A stretch of DNA of 64,000 bases, from contig JAEINS010000007.1 in NCBI GenBank assembly GCA_016342755.1, positions 172,449 to 236,448 of the forward strand, read 5' to 3'. The translations under genes were made by a program, and so were the position numbers. The notes below the pieces were generated by a model, which was not told the DNA's origin, searched no databases, and was given only the letters and a program-made list of their open reading frames with translations. Shown here in pieces: positions 57,945 through 64,000 of this stretch; the first letter of the stretch is position 1, and each line of letters starts with the position of its first letter. The stretch is from Melioribacteraceae bacterium (GTDB lineage: Bacteria; Bacteroidota; Ignavibacteria; Ignavibacteriales; Melioribacteraceae).

Positions 57945-58430
57945 TTAGCCTTGATCAGCCGGTTCATCTGTCGGTTTTACTTTGTTTGTAAACCGTTTTT
58001 TTAGATCATCATAAATTGGTTTGGCACTTGGAATATCCAATTTTGCTGCCATCTTTACAGAGTTATAATAAGACAATGCAGATACATAAGCTTCGCTTCC
58101 GCAAATCATAAGAGTATCATCTAAATTCGATTCTATCTGCTGCAACGGTTTAAATATTTCGGTTAAATCATCAACAGCTTTAAGGTCAATTTTCATCTCA
58201 TCTACTTTCATATAGGGAGGCGCAAATTCCGGTGTGCTTTCTGTATAACCAAGTGTTTTTTCCACAAATGCTACTGTCTTATCACTCATTTTGGGTAAAG
58301 TTTTTCTCTCTTCCGGTGTTAATGCTACCAGATAAGGATCTAGTTTTGTTTTGATTAGTGTAACCGCATCTTTTAATTCGGTTAATACTTCCGGGGGTAT
58401 TACAATTGATACATCATTTTGTTCAGGCAT
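57945..58430 (-). CDS. Hypothetical helical protein
   Basis: The start is ATG at 58430 because AAAGGAGG stands 6 bases before it; the frame also opens 54 bases earlier without a site. The 161-residue protein has no signal peptide or membrane segment, is predicted mostly helical, and contains VALTPEERKTLPKMSDKTV and SEAYVSALSYYNSVKMAA. I recognise no domain with a known function. It lies downstream of the T9SS protein gene on the same strand, after a hairpin. Confidence 0.78.
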   Translation of the reverse strand: MPEQNDVSIVIPPEVLTELKDAVTLIKTKLDPYLVALTPEERKTLPKMSDKTVAFVEKTLGYTESTPEFAPPYMKVDEMKIDLKAVDDLTEIFKPLQQIESNLDDTLMICGSEAYVSALSYYNSVKMAAKLDIPSAKPIYDDLKKRFTNKVKPTDEPADQG

Positions 58431-58520
58431 TGTTGCCTCCTTTGTGTTGGTTTTTGTTTTACACTCTTTCTTGTAAGTGCCCATATTAGAGTGTGTTGCC
58501 CAATTTTTAATTTATAGAAC

Positions 58521-58578
58521 CTCCAAGGTTTCCCGCCCAATAAAAAGGCGGACAGGTAAAAACCTTGGAGTTTTTTTT
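58521..58578. terminator. Hairpin with T8 run
   Basis: CTCCAAGGTTT and AAACCTTGGAG form an 11-bp perfect outer stem; CCGCC and GGCGG form an inner one. Eight T follow on the plus strand, giving A8 before it on the minus strand. It stands between the T9SS gene stop (58584) and the small gene, and its orientation as a terminator is unclear. Confidence 0.65.
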
Positions 58579-58583
58579 GCTAA

Positions 58584-61500
58584 CTATTTTAATAAAATCA
58601 TTTTTTTGCTAACCTTGTAATCACCAGCTTGTAATGTGTAAATATATGTTCCACTTGCTAAGTGTTTAGCATTAAAGTTTACAGAGTATCTTCCTTTTTC
58701 TTTAACTCCGTCCACCAAGGTTGCAACTTCTTGTCCTAACATGTTAAATATTTTTAGTGTTACATGTCCGGCTTTTGGAAGTTGGTAATCTATTTTAGTT
58801 GAAGGATTAAACGGATTAGGATAATTTGCAAAGAGTTGATAGTTATTTATTGCTAAACTGTTATCAAGTATAATCTCTTCAACATCTTCCTTCTTAAAGT
58901 TACCTTCACCATCTATATAATAGTTTGATAATGTTACTTCTCCTTTAACATTAGAGAGTAAACTTAATCTTAAGTAAACTTCTTTACTGCCAACATTTTT
59001 TACGTTAATTCTATAATTTCCTTTTTCTTCTGCTTTATTATTTTTATCAAAATTTTTATTTAATATATCCCCGATAACTTCATTAGATTTAGATTCAACT
59101 ATTTGTAAAACAAATTCTATTTTTTCATCTTCTTTTAGTTCAGTTTTAATATTTTCTGTTATCTCTTTTGAAACTAGACTAAACTCAAGATCAGAATTTT
59201 CATCTAGTACAAATGTTTCTGTTCTAAATAATTCGTTAGCACTTTTTTCTTTTACATTTTCTGAAAAAAATAGGTTTTCCTTCTCTAAGGTAACGTCTCC
59301 AATATCAAAACAATACTCCTCGTTACCAATTTTTATTGTTCCAATTTTACCGGCAATTGTTTTTTCTGTACCTTTTGCCAGACCGGATGTAACTGAAGAT
59401 GTTGCAAATGTAAAAGGTGTTGTGTTTACTTTCTGGGCTAATATTTTAGCACTACCAAAATTAGGAGCTTCTGATGCTATCTGCACATATTTACCTTCTT
59501 GAGAAGTTGTTTTTATTGATGATAAGGCACTGCTTTTTATATATTTATTTTCTTCACCATTTTCTAAACTCCAACCTAAAAGATAATACCCGTCTCTGGT
59601 TCTTGTTATTTGAGAGTTGGTTATTTCAGATCCACCGTTTCCCCAATATGAGGATACTGCTCCCCAGCCAGAATTATATTCCCTCACTGCAACACCTTGC
59701 ATGAGCGTAATATAATGAGATGCAAGCCAGCTTACTTTTGGTTTATTGCTTACAACTGTTATAGATGGTGTATTGTGATTATTTAATGTTGAATTATAAT
59801 CTGAAACTGTTGTATAGCCGGAAAATGAAGATGAACCAAAGTTATATTTTATATACTTAATTGTGTTACTCTGCTGCCAGGCTATATGTGCTTCCGTATC
59901 ACCACATTCTACAGTAGGGTTTACAGAACTTGAATTAGTATAACTAACTACCATTGGATTAGCATTTATCCAGTTTAAACTTCCGGCACTTGTTATATTT
60001 GCAGTTCTATATTTTAATCCGCTTGACTCTTTCCAGGTAATGATAACTTTCTTTTGCGAAGAACCGCTAATGGCTATTGTCGGATTTGAACATGTCCCGG
60101 AAGTAGATGCTACTGTATGCCTTCCAATTATATTGTATTGATTATTAATTACAATTAGTTTAATAAATTGCACACCATTATCAACTTCTTTGTAGGCAAT
60201 ACAATGAGAAGGATAAGCCTCATCATACAAAGCTATAGAAGGTTCTGATGCAGTACCGCTGTTATTTAACGATTGGTCGTTATTACAGAGAGTCCAGGTT
60301 GAACCACCATTTGTACTCTTTTCCAACCATATTTTATTCATGCTTTCGTAAACCATTATTAAATCCCCATTGGGATAAACCCAGTATAGTTTACGTTGTC
60401 CGGCTTTGGCGAAGGTGGAAGAGGAATTGGTAAAATGAGTTCCTTTAAATAAAGCAGTGTGCTGGTTGTTTGAAGCAAATTGAACATTAGTTTTACTTAA
60501 ACCTGTTGTACCATCATTCCAATTAAGAAATTTCCAGTTGGTACCTAAAAGATTATTTAGCTGTGATGAAACAGTTATGTTATAGAGATCGCTTCGTTTA
60601 GTAAAATCGTATACATAAAAAGCCTGGCTAGAATTAACAATATAATCTTTGTCCTCAGTTACAGGAAAAATCCAGGACAAATCATAAGTTCCACCAGTTG
60701 CCATTCCTTCTAGGTTATTTACATTTTTTTGAGAATATGCATTAGTAAAATTTGCCTTTATTTCCTGTTGGTTGTTCTCAATTTCTAATTCAGCTGTATT
60801 TCCATATCTATTATCTTCAGTATCATTCCAAAAATGAATTTTATGATTATTTTTTACTTCTTGGGAAACTGAGAACTTGTATTTTGCTCCCTTCCAAAAT
60901 TTAACTTGTGTTCCTGTATTAAATTGATGATCTATAACATAATCAATTCCGGATGTTGGAAAACCTTCATTTTTTTCTTTTAATACAATTTTAACATCAC
61001 TATTCTGACTGCCCGAAAAATCATTTTTCAAAGTTATATTTTCTATAAAATTAGACTCATCCAGAGTCCACCCTTGATTTAACTCCCAGATTTTAAAGGT
61101 TGCCCCACTAGTAACAGTATAGTTTTGAGGAGAACCACCAGGGGGATAATATCCAAAAACAAAACCACTTTGATATGAACCTGCACTAAATGTTAAGTAA
61201 AATTGTAAATCAGGCGATCCTGTACCCCCGGGAACATTATTTATACTCCTTACATTTAAATAAAAGGATAATGCATTAGTATATGATTCATGATCAACAG
61301 ATGTTTGAATTGTTATTTTGTAGACTCCGTATCCAAGAGTTCCCAATCCATCTTGATTATCTTGCAGCCAATCGAACCCTTTAGCTTGTTTATATAAATA
61401 AGTAGCTTGAAAACTAACCGGGCTTCCTGTACTATTTACCTCATTCCACACACTATTAAAATTTGTAGTGTAATTAAAATTTTCATCATAAATTGGCTCA

Positions 61501-61658
61501 TTTTCTAGTTTTTCTGCTTTGATTCGATAATACCACCCATCAGTATCGGCTATTTTAATATAAAATTCCGGTTGACCTACACCTCCACTACTTAAATAGG
61601 CAAATAATAAATTATGAAGAATAAAAAGAATTAGAATAGATTTTTTTAAGAGTTTCAT
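58584..61658 (-). CDS. T9SS-sorted secreted protein, beta-propeller-like
   Basis: The start is ATG at 61658 (MKLLKKSILILFIL), with GAGG ahead; the frame also opens 114 bases upstream across a hairpin. The 1024-residue protein has a signal peptide, an N-terminal beta-rich region (about 25-400; aromatic-rich), a sialidase/BNR-like propeller region (about 405-740; for example IWLEKSTNGGSTW with an Asp-box-like turn), a beta-sandwich (about 760-930), and a type A sorting domain (NYPNPFNPSTKIDYQLP, ending KKMILLK). It is expected to be exported by T9SS and anchored to the surface. The substrate or ligand is unknown. Confidence 0.85.
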   Translation of the reverse strand: MKLLKKSILILFILHNLLFAYLSSGGVGQPEFYIKIADTDGWYYRIKAEKLENEPIYDENFNYTTNFNSVWNEVNSTGSPVSFQATYLYKQAKGFDWLQDNQDGLGTLGYGVYKITIQTSVDHESYTNALSFYLNVRSINNVPGGTGSPDLQFYLTFSAGSYQSGFVFGYYPPGGSPQNYTVTSGATFKIWELNQGWTLDESNFIENITLKNDFSGSQNSDVKIVLKEKNEGFPTSGIDYVIDHQFNTGTQVKFWKGAKYKFSVSQEVKNNHKIHFWNDTEDNRYGNTAELEIENNQQEIKANFTNAYSQKNVNNLEGMATGGTYDLSWIFPVTEDKDYIVNSSQAFYVYDFTKRSDLYNITVSSQLNNLLGTNWKFLNWNDGTTGLSKTNVQFASNNQHTALFKGTHFTNSSSTFAKAGQRKLYWVYPNGDLIMVYESMNKIWLEKSTNGGSTWTLCNNDQSLNNSGTASEPSIALYDEAYPSHCIAYKEVDNGVQFIKLIVINNQYNIIGRHTVASTSGTCSNPTIAISGSSQKKVIITWKESSGLKYRTANITSAGSLNWINANPMVVSYTNSSSVNPTVECGDTEAHIAWQQSNTIKYIKYNFGSSSFSGYTTVSDYNSTLNNHNTPSITVVSNKPKVSWLASHYITLMQGVAVREYNSGWGAVSSYWGNGGSEITNSQITRTRDGYYLLGWSLENGEENKYIKSSALSSIKTTSQEGKYVQIASEAPNFGSAKILAQKVNTTPFTFATSSVTSGLAKGTEKTIAGKIGTIKIGNEEYCFDIGDVTLEKENLFFSENVKEKSANELFRTETFVLDENSDLEFSLVSKEITENIKTELKEDEKIEFVLQIVESKSNEVIGDILNKNFDKNNKAEEKGNYRINVKNVGSKEVYLRLSLLSNVKGEVTLSNYYIDGEGNFKKEDVEEIILDNSLAINNYQLFANYPNPFNPSTKIDYQLPKAGHVTLKIFNMLGQEVATLVDGVKEKGRYSVNFNAKHLASGTYIYTLQAGDYKVSKKMILLK

Positions 61659-61723
61659 AATTACCTCATAAATTTTGTAAATGAGGCGGAGAATTGATAG
61701 ATTTACGATGAACATTTTATAGC

Positions 61724-61749
61724 GGTAGTTTTGTTGCAGCAAAACTACC
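61724..61749. promoter_or_regulatory. Hairpin in the leader of the T9SS protein gene
   Basis: GGTAGTTTTG and CAAAACTACC form a perfect 10-bp stem with a TTGCAG loop, 65 bp before the start codon on the minus strand. It could protect the transcript or act in regulation. Confidence 0.45.
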
Positions 61750-61763
61750 CTTTTGTTCATTAA

Positions 61764-61791
61764 CCCCGGCACCGCCTTGCCGGGGATTTTT
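61764..61791. terminator. GC-rich hairpin between lipoprotein and T9SS genes
   Basis: CCCCGGC and GCCGGGG form a 7-bp GC stem (loop ACCGCCTT), with ATTTTTT on the plus-strand side. It lies directly after the lipoprotein stop. The T-run again favours the plus direction. Confidence 0.65.
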
Positions 61792-61806
61792 TATGTTTAA
61801 AAACTT

Positions 61807-63123
61807 TTATTCCGTTTTTCTGGTACCAATAAATAATTTTGCATGTGGTCCGTCTGTACCAACTACAAAAATTTTGTTATCTTTTATATATGATGCTATA
61901 AAATTATTGCGGGCGACCGGTTTTGGCAGTGTCATTCCAATATTTTTCCATTTAACCCCGTTCCAGTGTAATATTGTATTTACATGACCCGTTACAACAA
62001 GTTCTCCGGTTTCGGGGTCTCCGTTTATATTCTTTTTTAACCCAAGAGAATCGCCAACAACTACATTCCATCTGTTATTATAATTTCTATAAACTTTTCC
62101 TCCGGTTATGTAATATTCATTTGGGGATACAACATAACAGCCATAATAGAGTTTATTATAATCCAAGCCCTTTACTTTTTCCCAGCCGTTACCTTTATAT
62201 AACAATGCTGTACTTGGCAAATTTCCCGTCCCTACCGTTAGAATAAAATTTTCATCATATCCGTGGATATCTGTTAAGTTAATATTTTTACTGCCAAACA
62301 TTTCATGGCTTTTTTCTCCATCCCAATAAACTATGTTATCACTCTGCCCTACAAAATAGACATTTTTGCTGTTTGAACCCCAGATAGCATGATAACCTCT
62401 ATTATTCCAAAAGATTGTATCTAGTGGATATCCTTGATGATTTTTGCTATATCCATCAAGCCTTTTCCAGCTTTCGCCGTTATAATGTTCTACTGTTCCA
62501 TAAGCACTCCAAATATCATTTTCGGAAAAACCGTAGATTCCTACTTTACCTATTTTTGATAAATACTCAAATCCGCTTCCATTCCATTTTATCACCCCCC
62601 AGGCAACACTATCTACAGTAACCTTACCGGACATATAAACATTGTTTTCATCAAGCCCCCAGATATCATCAAACATATCACCACCCCAAAAGCCCCCAAC
62701 GGAGTATTCTTCCCAGCTAAATTCTTGGCCAACTGCATTTTTTGTTTTGGCTATAACAATGTTGCTTTCTGTTAATAACTCTCTGTTGTTTTTATTAATT
62801 AGTTTGGCACGGTAACTATATTCGGTATTTAGTTTTAATCCCTTATTATTATTGTTATCCAGTATTGTTGTATCCGATTGAATTAAAGACATTATTATAA
62901 TCGGCACTTCTTCACCGGCAGAGGTTCTGGTCAGCGCTAATTCACAATCGGAATTATTTGCTGTAGTTTTTAACCGCAGAACTATTGTTGTATGTGATAC
63001 ACTTTTGAGTGAAATTTGTAAACTATCTTTTGGGGTTTCTATCTCTATCGGATTCTTTTTTTCCTTAGTACATGAGTAGAGAAGTATTAAAGTAAAAATT
63101 ACCAAATTTAAGTATTTTTTCAT
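61807..63123 (-). CDS. Propeller-domain lipoprotein
   Basis: A lipobox LLYSC (Cys18) predicts a lipid anchor. The 438-residue protein has a fibronectin-III-like domain (about 35-130) and then a propeller (about 135-430) of about six blades marked by DIWGLDENNVYMSG, SENDIWSAYG and SNSKNVYFVG, each followed by a W[DN]G-type turn (IKWNGSGF, VYWDGE, LHWNGVKW). The function is unknown; such proteins are common on the surface of this group. It is followed 149 bp downstream by the T9SS gene on the same strand. Confidence 0.82.
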   Translation of the reverse strand: MKKYLNLVIFTLILLYSCTKEKKNPIEIETPKDSLQISLKSVSHTTIVLRLKTTANNSDCELALTRTSAGEEVPIIIMSLIQSDTTILDNNNNKGLKLNTEYSYRAKLINKNNRELLTESNIVIAKTKNAVGQEFSWEEYSVGGFWGGDMFDDIWGLDENNVYMSGKVTVDSVAWGVIKWNGSGFEYLSKIGKVGIYGFSENDIWSAYGTVEHYNGESWKRLDGYSKNHQGYPLDTIFWNNRGYHAIWGSNSKNVYFVGQSDNIVYWDGEKSHEMFGSKNINLTDIHGYDENFILTVGTGNLPSTALLYKGNGWEKVKGLDYNKLYYGCYVVSPNEYYITGGKVYRNYNNRWNVVVGDSLGLKKNINGDPETGELVVTGHVNTILHWNGVKWKNIGMTLPKPVARNNFIASYIKDNKIFVVGTDGPHAKLFIGTRKTE

Positions 63124-63206
63124 TGCCGCCCTTTTAAACGTTAAAAAGAGTATTATGTGTTTTTATTCACCCGCTAGTAAAATAAGAAGTTTATAAAACT
63201 AAAACA

Positions 63207-63251
63207 ATAGTGGTACCACTATAGGAATTCACTTTTTATAGTGGTACCACT
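63207..63251. repeat. Paired palindromes ATAGTGGTACCACTAT, 31 bp apart
   Basis: A perfect 16-bp palindrome at 63207-63222 is followed by a second copy of its first 14 bases at 63238-63251. The spacing of 31 bp is close to three helical turns. The pair lies in the promoter gap of the lipoprotein gene (start 63123), so it is operator-like. Confidence 0.75.
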
Positions 63252-63252
63252 G

Positions 63253-63300
63253 CTGTCCAAAACAATTATCACAAGTCACGGCATTTCACAAATTGGACAG
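63253..63300. repeat. Inverted repeat CTGTCCAA/TTGGACAG
   Basis: The 8-base arms at 63253-63260 and 63293-63300 are exactly complementary and lie between the palindrome pair and the transposase remnant. It may be the transposon's right end or the hairpin that ends its transcript. Confidence 0.55.
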
Positions 63301-63313
63301 ATTCTCGGACGAA

Positions 63314-63922
63314 TCAAAAAGTATCCCCTATCTTTAATAAACTTAGCTGTTCAGATTTAGTAATATAGAAATCTGGAGGGTGAAAAGGTTCATTAAGCCA
63401 TTGAGATAAAGATATTTTGACAAAAAGGTTCATTCTTAAAAATGCAATTAAGTTAGACATTGCCCAAGGATAATCCGCAATTCCTTTTAAGTGTTTCAAC
63501 AGTAATAAAGTTATTAATGCTGTCCAAATCTGAATGAACATAGCATTTTCATTAGTACCTATAAAAGATTTGATTTTGAGATGGGATTTAAGCTCTTTGA
63601 AAAATATTTCTATTTGCCATCTCTGTTTATATAGTTCTGCAACCGTAGTTGCTGTCCAAGAAAAATTGTTTGTAATAAACTCTAACGTTCTATTATTTTT
63701 TTCATCAAAAAGAGTAATCCTTCGTAATTTTTTAGGATAATTATTGTAAGTGTTTTCTTCTGCTAGCTCGATTTCTTCATCAATTAAAATATTTTGTTCG
63801 TTCTGCTCTGGAAGATCTCTTTCTAAAATGGATTTATAGTTTATTGATTTCTTAAGAAGTAGAACAAAATCAATATCATCTTTATCCCAAGCGTAGAGCA
63901 TCTTGAAATCTTCATATGCCAT
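63314..63922 (-). pseudogene. IS4-family transposase remnant (C-terminal half)
   Basis: The 202 residues correspond to the C-terminal half of an IS4-type DDE transposase: a LYAWD..IDFVLLLKKS beta-strand region, then LYKQRWQIEIFFKELKSHL (the Y-R-E-K signature with the catalytic Glu) and a tail like LNEPFHPPDF. The N-terminal half with the first catalytic Asp is absent. Upstream the frame is open for 21 codons and then meets stops, with a fragment reading STFFGNF that resembles a transposase N-terminus, so an internal deletion is likely. The second Asp region reads NHMAY, where an Asp would be expected. It is probably inactive. Confidence 0.8.
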
Positions 63923-63961
63923 ATGATTAACGACATTTATAATTCCTTTTAAGCGACAATT

Positions 63962-63987
63962 AAAATTCCCGAAAAAAGTGGAATTTT
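63962..63987. repeat. Inverted repeat AAAATTCC/GGAATTTT at the window edge
   Basis: The 8-base arms are exactly complementary around a 10-base A-rich loop, 40 bp before the transposase remnant start. It may belong to the insertion-sequence leader or left end. Confidence 0.5.
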
Positions 63988-64000
63988 AGCCATCCTAAAA

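Overview
The window is an AT-rich chromosomal segment with no rRNA or tRNA gene that I can see. It most likely comes from a member of the Ignavibacteria or a close relative in the Bacteroidota/Chlorobiota group. The evidence is: three large secreted proteins that end in the NYPNPFNP-type sorting tail of the type IX secretion system (T9SS); a complete MoxR-Bat (aerotolerance) operon of Bacteroidota type; a BshB1-type bacillithiol deacetylase; KdsB, which implies LPS and an outer membrane; and GatB/GatC transamidation genes. Placement below phylum level is inference.

Layout. 1-2.9 kb: a truncated GNAT acetyltransferase, rsgA and a secreted alpha/beta hydrolase. 2.9-5.6 kb (minus strand): a compact three-gene unit of an amidase without a signal peptide, a coiled-coil protein with a membrane anchor at each end, and a multi-span membrane protein. 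5.8-18.2 kb: a very large histidine kinase whose extracellular part carries seven FG-GAP repeats and an ASPIC/UnbV domain, its NarL-type response regulator, then two giant paralogous T9SS cargo proteins, one with a 432-bp perfect internal DNA repeat. 18.4-32.6 kb: an aldo/keto reductase, TrkH, an SGNH hydrolase, a lipoprotein esterase, two tandem related PAS histidine kinases, a periplasmic binding protein paired with a chemoreceptor, a BlaR1/BlaI-like pair and endonuclease IV.

32.7-37.1 kb: anmK overlapping an RmlD-like reductase, gatB and bshB1. 37.3-45.9 kb: moxR, a DUF58 gene, a Bat-associated gene and batA-batB-batC-batD-batE in one direction. 46.2-57.0 kb: gltBD, an M48 peptidase, a VWA lipoprotein, gatC, kdsB and a D-cysteine desulfhydrase/ACC deaminase-like enzyme. 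57.0-64.0 kb is accessory-like: a gene-poor 0.9 kb with dispersed palindromic repeats and a 10-bp tandem repeat, a small hypothetical gene, a third T9SS cargo protein, a propeller lipoprotein, paired 16-bp palindromes and a damaged IS4-type transposase at the window edge.

Convergent gene pairs are separated by near-perfect hairpins at 2874, 19325, 29131 and 34733 that look like bidirectional terminators. The most distinctive elements are the FG-GAP/ASPIC-UnbV histidine kinase with its regulator and downstream giant repeat proteins, and the amidase/coiled-coil/membrane operon. I see no CRISPR array, integrase, capsid or tail gene, or recognisable defence locus. Several gene starts were moved from the longest reading frame to a downstream codon because of a Shine-Dalgarno sequence; each case is noted.
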